22,551 bases of DNA from PWHG01 sp964406935 (GCA_964406935.1 CAYOTM010000012.1:1-22551); one strand, 5' to 3'; shown: positions 8,009-15,162, counted from the first letter of the stretch. Numbers and translations: made by a program. Notes: generated by a model from the sequence alone, not told the origin.

Positions 8009-8072
8009 AAAAAAAGCAATTAGGGTTGGTAGTGTCTAAATATAGACATTATCGGGACTAATTGCTTTTTTG
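8009..8072 (+). terminator. Very long bidirectional terminator hairpin after rpmE
   Basis: The left arm (8010-8038) pairs almost throughout with the right arm (8043-8071) around a 4-base AATA loop. The pairing is AAAAAA/TTTTTT, AGCAATTAG/CTAATTGCT, two mismatched positions, a G-T-rich segment, and TGTCTA/TAGACA. It lies 16 bases past the rpmE stop. A T run follows on the plus strand, and the A run makes it usable from the minus strand as well. About 29 pairs are possible, much longer than a normal intrinsic terminator. Confidence 0.8.
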
Positions 8073-8077
8073 CAAAT

Positions 8078-8184
8078 AAAAAAGGGCCAGGGATTAGCTG
8101 AGCAATATTAGCGGAAAAGGAGGCACGAGATAAAATGGCCAGCTATCCATGGCCCAAGGAAATTTGAAAGTACGACGTTCAATT
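8078..8184 (-). ncRNA. Candidate structured small RNA, family unknown
   Basis: This stretch between rpmE and prfA is distinctly richer in G+C than the gaps around it. GGGCCA (8084-8089) pairs with TGGCCC (8150-8155). After one mismatch the stem continues with GGAT/ATCC and, past a one-base bulge, AGCT/AGCT, about 14 bp in all. The loop is about 40 bases. On the minus strand the closing stem is followed directly by TTTTTT (8083-8078), so the RNA would end like a terminator-tailed transcript of about 105 nt. A promoter match lies upstream at 8191-8219. The loop contains GCCTCCTTTT on the minus strand, resembling the 3' tail of 16S rRNA. I could not match it to SRP RNA, 6S RNA or a known riboswitch. 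It could instead be read as a plus-strand leader, but that strand has no T tract. Confidence 0.5.
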
Positions 8185-8192
8185 GCTATGAT
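8164..8192 (+). promoter_or_regulatory. prfA: Promoter for prfA-prmC
   Basis: TTGAAA (8164-8169), a 17-base spacer and TATGAT (8187-8192) match the sigma-70 consensus at five of six bases in each box. Transcription should begin near 8199, leaving a leader of only about 20 bases before the prfA ATG. Its -10 overlaps the -10 of the minus-strand candidate promoter at 8191-8219. Confidence 0.78.
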
Positions 8193-8219
8193 GTTAGCAT
8201 AACTATAAAATAAAGTCAA
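8191..8219 (-). promoter_or_regulatory. Candidate promoter for the minus-strand small RNA
   Basis: On the minus strand TTGACT (8219-8214), a 17-base spacer and TAACAT (8196-8191) form a fair promoter. The -35 matches five of six bases and the -10 four of six. Its -35 sits just before the prfA start codon and its -10 overlaps the prfA -10. The two promoters would compete if both are real. Confidence 0.42.
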
Positions 8220-8220
8220 T

Positions 8221-9252
8221 ATGTACCAAGAATATAAAAACAAGTTCCAAGAATTAGAAAAACAACTGATTGATCCTAAAAATATCAGTAATCATTCGGC
8301 AATGGTTAAAATTGCCCAAGAACACGCCGCGTTAAAAAAAATTATTGAACTAATCGATAAAGTTGAAACAACAATTAACAAAATAGCCGATAACGATAAA
8401 TTAATTGAGGATAATCACGAGGAATTAAGAGAATTGGCTGAGCTTGATAATAAAGAATTAAAAAAAGATTTGGAGTTGTTAGAGGCTAATTTAGAAGAAG
8501 AGATTAACCCAGCCAACCCCAATGATAAAAAAAATGCGATCATTGAAATTAGAGCCGGCGCCGGTGGCGATGAAGCGGCTATTTTTGCCGCTGACTTGAG
8601 CCAAATGTATTTACGATTTTGTGAAAATCAAGGTTGGAAAACAGCCATTATCAGTAGCAATATAATTGGCGTTGGCGGTTACAAGGAAATTATCTTTGAG
8701 GTTAAGGGAGTGGGTGCTTATGGCCAACTACGTTTTGAAGCCGGTACTCATCGTGTTCAACGCGTACCAGCTACTGAGAAACAAGGACGCGTTCATACCT
8801 CTACGGCAACGGTGGTGGTTTTACCAGAAGCCGAAGAGGTTGATGTGGAGATTAAAAATAGTGACATTAGAATTGATACTTTTTGCTCTAGTGGCCCCGG
8901 CGGTCAAAGTGTTAATACTACTTATTCGGCCGTTCGTGTTCTCCATCTGCCAACTGGCTTAATTGTTTCTTGCCAAGATCAAAAATCACAACATCAAAAT
9001 AAAGAAAAGGCTCTTCAAATTTTACGTTCACGCCTATTGGCTAAACAAGAAGAAGAAAGAATTAGTCAAGAATCAAGTACCCGTAAAAATCAAATTGGGG
9101 GTGGCGACCGGAGCGATAAAATTAGAACGTATAATTTTCCTCAGGATCGAGTAACTGATCATCGCCTGGGTAAATCCTGGCATAATATTGATATTATTAT
9201 GACTGGCGAAATCAGCGAAATTGTTAATGACTTAAAACAAGCGAGCAAATAA
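8221..9252 (+). CDS. prfA: Peptide chain release factor 1
   Basis: RF1 recognises UAA and UAG in the ribosomal A site and triggers release of the finished chain. The 343-residue protein has the N-terminal coiled region (1-100). The codon-recognition segment carries RVPATEKQGRVHTS near 183-196, where PAT is the RF1-type PxT tripeptide; RF2 has SPF. The catalytic loop FCSSGPGGQSVN near 221-232 holds the GGQ that PrmC methylates. GPGGQ replaces the GAGGQ seen in E. coli. All stop codons in this window are RF1 substrates. The ATG start has no SD and a very short leader. prmC follows after one base. Confidence 0.97.
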   Translation: MYQEYKNKFQELEKQLIDPKNISNHSAMVKIAQEHAALKKIIELIDKVETTINKIADNDKLIEDNHEELRELAELDNKELKKDLELLEANLEEEINPANPNDKKNAIIEIRAGAGGDEAAIFAADLSQMYLRFCENQGWKTAIISSNIIGVGGYKEIIFEVKGVGAYGQLRFEAGTHRVQRVPATEKQGRVHTSTATVVVLPEAEEVDVEIKNSDIRIDTFCSSGPGGQSVNTTYSAVRVLHLPTGLIVSCQDQKSQHQNKEKALQILRSRLLAKQEEERISQESSTRKNQIGGGDRSDKIRTYNFPQDRVTDHRLGKSWHNIDIIMTGEISEIVNDLKQASK

Positions 9253-9253
9253 T

Positions 9254-10117
9254 ATGATCCCTTGGAAAATTTATTGGCAAAAAAAGAGATTAGATTTAAA
9301 AAATAAACGATTAAAATCAGCGGATCTGCTTGATTTAATTAGTTTCGTCACTAAAAAATCTCAGGAAACTTTATTAGCTCACCCGGAAATTAACTTAAAT
9401 AAACAACAACAAAAAACTCTGGAAATATTATTAGAAAAACGGCTAACGGCTTGGCCACTAGCTTATTTATTGGGGTGGAGATATTTTTATAAACTAAAAT
9501 TAAAAGTGAGCCCAGCGGTTTTAATCCCTCGACCTGAGACTGAATTGTTAGTTGAAAATATTTTAGAAGATATCAATTTAAAATCAGGAAAGAATTTAAC
9601 GATCATTGATGTAGGTACTGGTTCGGGAGCGATTATTCTAAGCTTAGCTCAAGAATTAAGAAAAAATCTAAATATTAAATATTGGGCGACTGATATTTCT
9701 CATCAAGCCTTAAAAATCGCTAAACAAAATGCCCGTGATTTTAAGTTAAAAAGCAAAATTAAATTCATCCAGGCTGATTTATTGAGCAAGATTAAACGCC
9801 CACCTCAAAATTTAATTATCGCTGCTAATTTACCCTATTTAACCCCACCACAATTAACCGAACCAAGTATTAAATATGAGCCCCACCAAGCCCTTTTTGG
9901 TGGTCAAGATGGATTAGATCTATACCGTCACTTATTTGAACAAATTACTGCTTGGTCAAATTTTAAAAATTTAACTCTTTATTTAGAAATTAACCCCCAG
10001 CAAACAACTAAATTAAAAAAAATCGCCCAGAGCCGGTGGCCAATGGCGAAAATTGAAATTAAACAAGATTTATCAGGAAAAAATCGTTTAGTAATCGTTA
10101 AGATAAATAAAAATTAA
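9254..10117 (+). CDS. prmC: Release factor glutamine methyltransferase
   Basis: PrmC uses S-adenosylmethionine to methylate the glutamine of the GGQ loop in release factors. The 287-residue protein has the N-terminal helical substrate-binding region (1-85). The linker motif VLIPRPETELLVEN lies at about 92-105 and SAM motif I, DVGTGSGAI, at about 117-125. The active-site tetrapeptide here is NLPY in AANLPYLTPPQL at about 194-205. Most PrmC proteins have NPPY, so the second position differs. The ATG lies one base after the prfA stop, so the two are co-transcribed and possibly translationally coupled. It ends close to the oppositely oriented DUF3048 gene. Confidence 0.94.
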   Translation: MIPWKIYWQKKRLDLKNKRLKSADLLDLISFVTKKSQETLLAHPEINLNKQQQKTLEILLEKRLTAWPLAYLLGWRYFYKLKLKVSPAVLIPRPETELLVENILEDINLKSGKNLTIIDVGTGSGAIILSLAQELRKNLNIKYWATDISHQALKIAKQNARDFKLKSKIKFIQADLLSKIKRPPQNLIIAANLPYLTPPQLTEPSIKYEPHQALFGGQDGLDLYRHLFEQITAWSNFKNLTLYLEINPQQTTKLKKIAQSRWPMAKIEIKQDLSGKNRLVIVKINKN

Positions 10118-10140
10118 TTCCCCAACAACTAATCTCCAAA

Positions 10141-11289
10141 CTAATTAGTAGTTAAACTAGCATCAGCTGCTAAAACCTGAATCCAGGTTTTTCCGGGATT
10201 AAAGACCACTTCTTCATCATTTAAATAAAAGTAACGTAGCCTGTCAGTCAGGCTATTTTTTTTCCAAATTGCTGTCTGACAATAACCATCTAGACAAACC
10301 AGGGCCTCCCCCTCACCAATAGTTTGTAAACGAAGTCTTAATTCTCGGTCTAAAACTTGACTGTCAGTATAATGAATAATTAAATTGTCTGCCCAAACTA
10401 AACTGTTAGGAGAACTACTAGCATCTAACGAGCGCTGATAATTATTAGTTTCAGGCTGATAAAGCCAGTTAGCTTGATAGGGTTGACTATAGCGAACCCT
10501 TAATTCACTAATGGCCTCTCTTGAATTATTATTTATTGTCTCGGGATTACCAGTTGGGTCGTTAACAATATTTTCAGAGGCCAGTTGATCGGAAACAGTC
10601 TGATTGGTGGTAAATTTCCAAGCAGAAGCAACCGCCTCTTGTCTTCCCTGCTCTTCTAAAAAAGTTTGCCAACTAGCACTAGTAATTAAAATATTATGAG
10701 GCGCCAAAAAACGAGAATCGCGCTGAAAATATCGACCGTAATAAAATTCATTTAAACTAAGAATTCTTTGTTGACTAAGACGAGCTAAGGCCTCAGGACT
10801 ACCCCCACAATGAATTAATATCGCCCCAACATCTAGTGACCAATCAATGAAATAAGGGCGAGCACTTCTTACCGGGCCAACCTGATCAATTAATTCAGAA
10901 CCATTAAAAATTGCTAAAAAACGTGATGAGCCGCCTTCGGTTGGCACTTCAAATACCAGGGCTGCTTGATCAAGCCCAAGCGCTGGTCGAGCATCAGGAT
11001 GATTATCAATCACAATCGCCACCGGATAAGGACGAGCATCATCACGAGACACTAAAATACCATCTAAAAATCGAGCCTGACAATCAGGGCACTGTTTATC
11101 TTCAGGGTTTAAAATTTCTTCAACTGGTTGAAAATCAGTTTCTAGTGAAGATGAAGAAAAGCTAAACCAGTCAGGCAGAAATAAAAAATAATAAATTCCG
11201 GCCAAGGAAAAAAAGAAAATAAAAAGAGAGAGAAGCCACCAGGCTCTCCTCTTTTGCCAAGATTGTTTAATTTCCTCCCAAAAAGTCAT
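10141..11289 (-). CDS. Membrane-anchored DUF3048 (YerB-like) protein
   Basis: The protein has 382 residues. A single membrane anchor at about 17-38 follows a basic N-terminus, so the rest should face outward. A CPDC pair lies at 67-70. The DUF3048 domain runs from about 88 to 230. It contains VAIVIDNHPDARPALGLDQA, then GPVRSAR (138-144), HCGGSPEA (160-167) and APHNI (196-200). A C-terminal DUF3048_C-like domain follows, with VWADNLIIHY, VCLDGY and FNPGKTWIQVL. The family includes B. subtilis YerB; its biochemical role is not established as far as I know. The ATG at 11289 was chosen, four bases after the rplY stop. A longer reading from 11463 would overlap rplY by 170 bases with a random-looking basic leader. 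The stop is TAG. Confidence 0.88.
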   Translation of the reverse strand: MTFWEEIKQSWQKRRAWWLLSLFIFFFSLAGIYYFLFLPDWFSFSSSSLETDFQPVEEILNPEDKQCPDCQARFLDGILVSRDDARPYPVAIVIDNHPDARPALGLDQAALVFEVPTEGGSSRFLAIFNGSELIDQVGPVRSARPYFIDWSLDVGAILIHCGGSPEALARLSQQRILSLNEFYYGRYFQRDSRFLAPHNILITSASWQTFLEEQGRQEAVASAWKFTTNQTVSDQLASENIVNDPTGNPETINNNSREAISELRVRYSQPYQANWLYQPETNNYQRSLDASSSPNSLVWADNLIIHYTDSQVLDRELRLRLQTIGEGEALVCLDGYCQTAIWKKNSLTDRLRYFYLNDEEVVFNPGKTWIQVLAADASLTTN

Positions 11290-11293
11290 AATT

Positions 11294-11956
11294 TTATTTA
11301 GCAGCCTCTTCTGGTTTGTCTTTGTCAGACGTTTCTTCGGCAGTTTTATCAGTTGCTTCAGGGGTAGCGGTTGGCTGACTAGCTTTTTCGATCGCTTCTT
11401 CAGCCGCCATTTGTTCAGAAGTTTTTGGCGGAATAATGCTCGCCACCATTTCTTCTGGATCACGCATCAATTCCATATTTTTCGGTAAATTAAGATCTTT
11501 CATGTGAATCGCGCCTTCAAAATCAACCAAAACAGAAATATCAACATCTAAATTATTTAATAAATCTCCCGGCAAACAACGAACCTCAACCGCATCAGCA
11601 TATTTCATTAATAAACCACCCAATTCCTTAACTGCCTTAGATTCCCCAATATAATTCAAAGGAATTTCTGTAGTAATTTTTTCCTTCATATTAACTTGGT
11701 AAAAATCAACATGAATTGGAAGATGTTTGACTGGGTGATACTGCAAATCTTTAATTAATACTGGAACTGTCTCTTTATTAAGTTCTAAATCAATCAAATT
11801 GGATTCACCAGCCTGTTTCCAGGCCTTTTCAAAATCAGTTTGCTTAATTTTTAAATTAACATTAGCAACTTTATTACCATAAAGAACCGCTAATAAATAT
11901 TGATTATCAGTTTTTGTCTGAGAAGCTCTCAGTTCAGCTTGTAGCTTAATATTCAT
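11294..11956 (-). CDS. rplY: 50S ribosomal protein L25 (TL5/Ctc type)
   Basis: L25 binds 5S rRNA. The 220-residue protein is the long two-domain form. An N-terminal L25 domain (about 1-90) carries VLYGNK and LQYHPVKHLPIHVDFYQV. A TL5-type beta domain (about 95-180) contains IPLNYIGESKAVKELGGLL, then VEVRCLPGDL and HMKDLNLP. A tail from about 180 is rich in Ala, Glu, Thr and Lys. The ATG at 11956 was preferred over a TTG at 11971, which would add five unrelated residues. A terminator-like hairpin sits immediately upstream between rodA and this start, leaving no room for its own promoter there. Confidence 0.94.
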   Translation of the reverse strand: MNIKLQAELRASQTKTDNQYLLAVLYGNKVANVNLKIKQTDFEKAWKQAGESNLIDLELNKETVPVLIKDLQYHPVKHLPIHVDFYQVNMKEKITTEIPLNYIGESKAVKELGGLLMKYADAVEVRCLPGDLLNNLDVDISVLVDFEGAIHMKDLNLPKNMELMRDPEEMVASIIPPKTSEQMAAEEAIEKASQPTATPEATDKTAEETSDKDKPEEAAK

Positions 11957-12000
11957 AAAAATAAGAGGCAAATTGGCTTTAAATTAAGACCAATTGCCTT
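11957..12000 (-). terminator. Terminator-like hairpin between rodA and rplY
   Basis: On the minus strand AAGGCAATTGG (12000-11990) pairs with CCAATTTGCC (11976-11967), leaving one bulged base, around a 13-base loop. TCTTATTTTT follows and runs directly into the rplY ATG at 11956. The upstream arm overlaps the rodA stop codon. It may reduce read-through into rplY and DUF3048, or act as a translational control structure. Confidence 0.6.
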
Positions 12001-13105
12001 AAAAATAATTAATACGTGATTTAATAATAATGTTTTGGATCATGCCCACTAAAATAAATAAAGAAACAATGGAACTCCCCCCATAACTAACAAATGGCAG
12101 GGGAAGACCAACGACTGGCATAATTCCGATATTCATACCAATATTAATAAACATTTGAATAAAAATCAAGCCCAAAGCGCTAACAATAAAATAAGTCCCG
12201 TAATCATGGTTAATAAATTTTAAAGCTCGTAAACAGCGCACAAAAAAGAGGGCAAAGAATGACAATACTAAAATAACCCCTAAAAATCCTAATTCTTCAG
12301 CAATCACCGCAAAAATAAAATCCGTATGGGCTTCTGGTAAAAATTTCAGTTGTGATTGAGTGCCAAACCCCAGACCTTGGCCAATAATTCCTCCTGAGCC
12401 AATGGCAATAATCGCTTGAGAAATATTATAGGTTGTTCCTTGAGTGTCCGCCCCAGGATTAATAAAAGCTAAAATACGATTTTTTTGATAATCTTCAAAA
12501 AAACTAGTCCAAGCAAAAATCGCAATTACTAAACTAACTAGAGACAAAACAACAAAATAGCGCCGTTTAAAACCAGAGACAATCACTGTTAAGAGCCAAA
12601 CCGCAAATAACATCACAGCAGCTCCAAAGTCTGGCTGAAACATCACTAAAACAACTAAGATAATTGTCGTAATTCCGGAAATTAATAAATGACGAATAGT
12701 TTTTACCTTGGTTGCTAAGTCAGTAAAAAAACCTGATAAAAAAATAACTAAAATAATTTTTACTAATTCTACTGGTTGAAAATTAAAAAAACCAAATGAA
12801 AACCAACCACGAGTCCCGCGAATGTCTTGGCCAAAAATCAAAACACCGATTAACAACAAAAGGGCTAATAAATATAAATAAAAGCGCAAACTTTTTAACC
12901 AGCGCCAATCAATAAAAGAAAAAATAAATAATAAAAAAACTCCCAAAACTACAAATAAAACTTGCTTATTAAAATTATTAAAATTACCCGCCTGCCCCAA
13001 AGCAATACTATAGAGTTCAAGTAAGCCAAAGCAAGCTAAAAGAATGACTGATGAAAACATCAGCCAATCAAAATTATTTAAATAATTTTTAATCATTGCC
13101 CACAT
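11999..13105 (-). CDS. rodA: SEDS-family peptidoglycan glycosyltransferase, RodA type
   Basis: SEDS proteins polymerise lipid II into glycan strands with a partner penicillin-binding protein; RodA acts in sidewall elongation and FtsW in division. The 368-residue protein has about ten membrane segments. Family motifs are clear: RGTRGWFSFG then FQPVELVKI, MFQPDFGAA, GLGFGTQSQLKFLPEAHTDF, AVIAEELGF, and the C-terminal MPVVGLPLPFVSYGGSS. RodA is preferred over FtsW because of the GLGFGTQSQLKFLPEAHTDF form and the lack of a nearby division cluster. No class B PBP or mreBCD lies in the window. It is encoded just after the unknown membrane protein, 20 bases apart. Confidence 0.92.
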   Translation of the reverse strand: MWAMIKNYLNNFDWLMFSSVILLACFGLLELYSIALGQAGNFNNFNKQVLFVVLGVFLLFIFSFIDWRWLKSLRFYLYLLALLLLIGVLIFGQDIRGTRGWFSFGFFNFQPVELVKIILVIFLSGFFTDLATKVKTIRHLLISGITTIILVVLVMFQPDFGAAVMLFAVWLLTVIVSGFKRRYFVVLSLVSLVIAIFAWTSFFEDYQKNRILAFINPGADTQGTTYNISQAIIAIGSGGIIGQGLGFGTQSQLKFLPEAHTDFIFAVIAEELGFLGVILVLSFFALFFVRCLRALKFINHDYGTYFIVSALGLIFIQMFINIGMNIGIMPVVGLPLPFVSYGGSSIVSLFILVGMIQNIIIKSRINYF

Positions 13106-13125
13106 ATAAACTACTAAAAAATAGC

Positions 13126-14055
13126 TTAGCGCGCTTCACCGCCATAAAAAATAAAAGCTTGATCGTCTAAAACATCAACTTCGGGAATAATTACGGCCCT
13201 AGATGAACGAACTGCTCCAGCCGGCCAAACTAAAGAAATAGTCATTTTTTCGCCCGCTAAAATTTGGCGAATCATATAGCGATTAGCGCCCGACTCCCCT
13301 TGTTCATTAAATAAAATAATTTGTAAAGGCAGTTCATAATAACCAAAGGTGGATTTATTTTCAATCGCAAAGCGCAAGGAATAAGAGTTATTATTAATTA
13401 CTGCAAATTCCTCAATTTTAATATCAAAGTAAACTCGTTTATTATAATATTCTTGCCAATCGGTAATTTGGTGAGGAGTAATTCGTTGCCAGGAAATTTC
13501 TTTAATAACTAATTGGGGAGAACTAACATTATCTTCCAGACTTTTGCCTAGCTCTAAAACATATTTTTCCTCTTCCGGGAGAATAAAAGTGTTGCCACAA
13601 GCTAGCTCTCGCCCCCCTTCTTCAAAGCAATAATTAAATGAGGCGCGATGACGAGGGTTGGGATTATAAATTTTTCCGATGAAATCATAACGTCCCTGAA
13701 CATTAAAAGAACGGACAAAATAAAATAAAATATTTTTAGGAGCGAGTAATTGTCTAAGCTCATAACTAGCTGGATCAGAGGAAATTTCTTCTAACATTTG
13801 TTGGTGAGCATCGCGTTCATAAAAGAAATAAATGGCAAATTGATAGAGAGAAAAAGATAAAGTAGAAGCCGAAAAGACTAATAAAAAAATAACGATTCCC
13901 TGTTTAATTCTTTTGCGATTTTCAGCTAACCATAAACCAAGATTTAGGTAACGATCAGATAAGCCACCTAGGTCTTGATAATTTTTAGTAGATTTGTGTA
14001 ATTTAAGATCATCAGATCCTTCCTCGTGCTTATTTGGCTTGTTGTTGTTTGACAT
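13126..14055 (-). CDS. Unknown single-pass membrane protein
   Basis: I do not recognise a family for this 309-residue protein. A hydrophilic, charged N-terminus (1-50) precedes one membrane segment at about 52-78. The remainder should be extracytoplasmic. Two stretches look like beta-sandwich modules of the FxLYD/Ig-like kind. One (about 105-165) contains YDFIGKIYNPNP. The other (about 205-290) contains YSLRFAIENKSTFGYYELPL, then an ILAGEKMTISLVW stretch. There are only two cysteines, C143 and C153, which could pair. It is the first gene of the operon with rodA, rplY and the DUF3048 gene, which hints at an envelope role. The ATG start has no SD. The domain comparison is by eye and weak. Confidence 0.85.
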   Translation of the reverse strand: MSNNNKPNKHEEGSDDLKLHKSTKNYQDLGGLSDRYLNLGLWLAENRKRIKQGIVIFLLVFSASTLSFSLYQFAIYFFYERDAHQQMLEEISSDPASYELRQLLAPKNILFYFVRSFNVQGRYDFIGKIYNPNPRHRASFNYCFEEGGRELACGNTFILPEEEKYVLELGKSLEDNVSSPQLVIKEISWQRITPHQITDWQEYYNKRVYFDIKIEEFAVINNNSYSLRFAIENKSTFGYYELPLQIILFNEQGESGANRYMIRQILAGEKMTISLVWPAGAVRSSRAVIIPEVDVLDDQAFIFYGGEAR

Positions 14056-14077
14056 ATTTGTTATAATAAGGCTGATA

Positions 14078-14094
14078 GTATATTAGTAATATAC
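14078..14094. promoter_or_regulatory. Palindrome in the divergent gap before the aldolase gene
   Basis: GTATATTA and TAATATAC flank a single G, a perfect 8-base inverted repeat in the 77-base gap between the rodA operon and the aldolase gene. It could be an operator for either direction, or simply an AT-rich promoter element. No convincing -35/-10 pair was found here on either strand. Confidence 0.35.
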
Positions 14095-14132
14095 CATATT
14101 TTAAAAAAAAAGAAAAAATTAACCGAAAAATT

Positions 14133-15095
14133 ATGGATAATTTACAAATTCCTTTAAGCGTCGCCCCCGGTAAGCGCGATGAGTATCGCCAAAATTGGCA
14201 ACTAGCAACCGCGGGAACTGGCCGTTTATTTTTATTTGCGGGCGATCAAAAAGTAGAACATCTTAATGATGATTTTTTTGGCTCAGGAATCGCTCCTGAT
14301 GATGCCCAACCTGAACATTTATTTCAAATTGCCGCTGATTCTCCGGGAGTAGTTTTAGCTACCCAATTAGGCTTACTAGCGCGCTACGGTCAAGACTATC
14401 CTGACCTCCCTTATATTGTTAAAATCAATGGTAAAACCGATCTTCACCCTAATAAAGACATTGTCCAAAGTCGTGCTTGGTATCAAGTAGCTGATGTTAT
14501 TAATTTTAAAAAACAAAGTCGTTTAAATATTGTGGGCATTGGTTATACTATTTATTTAGGTTCTCAACATGAAAGTAAAATGTTAACTGAGGCCGCTCAA
14601 ATTATTAATCAAGCTCATCAAGCAGGTTTATTGGCCATAATCTGGGCTTACACTCGTAATGCAACCTTAAAAAATGAACAAGATCCTCATTTGATTGCTG
14701 GAGCTGCTGGTGTGGCCGCTTGCTTAGGAGCTGATTTTGCTAAAGTTAATTATCCTTATCAAGCAAAAAATCCTAAAAAAGCCGCCCTTGATTTTAAAGA
14801 AGCCGTCAAAGCCGCTGGACGAACAAAATTAATTTGCGTCGGCGGAGCTTATAAAAATTCGGGTCAATATTTAAAACATTTAGAAAACCAAATAAAAATT
14901 AGTCAGACTGGGGGCGTAGCGATTGGTCGCAATATTCACCAACGACCCCTAAAAGAAGCGGCTGACTTCACTAAAGCGGTAAAATCAATTGTCCACCATG
15001 ATTATTCAGCCACCGAGGCGGAAAAAGTTTTAAAAGGTAAAAAAATTCTCCCCAAATCAAAAACTAAAGAATTTAGTTTCTTTAGTTTCTTCTAA
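14133..15095 (+). CDS. fbaB: Class I fructose-bisphosphate aldolase, DhnA/FbaB (archaeal) type
   Basis: This cytoplasmic enzyme cleaves or forms fructose 1,6-bisphosphate through a lysine Schiff base. The 320-residue chain aligns by eye with E. coli FbaB along most of its length: the FAGDQKVEHLND stretch (D38), YIVKING, GIGYTIYLGSQHES, IIWAYTRNATLK, and ADFAKVNYPY. In the last of these K204 corresponds to the Schiff-base lysine. VGGAY and GGVAIGRNIHQRP form the phosphate-binding end. The last 25 residues or so are lysine- and phenylalanine-rich and appear to be an add-on. It stands alone on the plus strand between divergent and convergent neighbours and has its own terminator. No SD is present; a purine-rich A tract precedes the ATG. 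Confidence 0.9.
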   Translation: MDNLQIPLSVAPGKRDEYRQNWQLATAGTGRLFLFAGDQKVEHLNDDFFGSGIAPDDAQPEHLFQIAADSPGVVLATQLGLLARYGQDYPDLPYIVKINGKTDLHPNKDIVQSRAWYQVADVINFKKQSRLNIVGIGYTIYLGSQHESKMLTEAAQIINQAHQAGLLAIIWAYTRNATLKNEQDPHLIAGAAGVAACLGADFAKVNYPYQAKNPKKAALDFKEAVKAAGRTKLICVGGAYKNSGQYLKHLENQIKISQTGGVAIGRNIHQRPLKEAADFTKAVKSIVHHDYSATEAEKVLKGKKILPKSKTKEFSFFSFF

Positions 15096-15115
15096 TTAAA
15101 AAAATTCTTGCAAAT

Positions 15116-15143
15116 AAAAAGCGTCCCCTTAAGGACGCTTTTT
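15116..15143. terminator. Bidirectional terminator between convergent genes
   Basis: AAAAAGCGTCC and GGACGCTTTTT flank a 6-base loop. This gives a GC-rich 6-bp core with A and T runs on either side. It lies 20 bases past the aldolase stop and 19 bases past the end of the oppositely oriented membrane-protein gene, so it serves both. Confidence 0.9.
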
Positions 15144-15162
15144 AAAATAAGTAAAAATCTAA

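Noticed and set aside
8084..8155. Identity as SRP RNA, 6S RNA or a known riboswitch
   Set aside because: The SRP apical motif (GGAA loop with AGCAGCC) is absent on both strands, the length is too short for 6S RNA, and no consensus of a riboswitch class I know could be placed.
8135..8167. Ten-codon reading frame (MASYPWPKEI) on the plus strand preceded by AAAAGGAGG
   Set aside because: The SD-like motif is 11 bases from the ATG and the genes around it do not use SD sequences. The codons fall inside the strong stem of the candidate RNA, so structure explains the sequence better.
11290..11463. 58-residue N-terminal extension of the DUF3048 gene overlapping rplY
   Set aside because: The extension is a highly basic shadow of the rplY C-terminal tail in another frame. 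The ATG at 11289 sits just after the rplY stop and directly precedes the membrane anchor.
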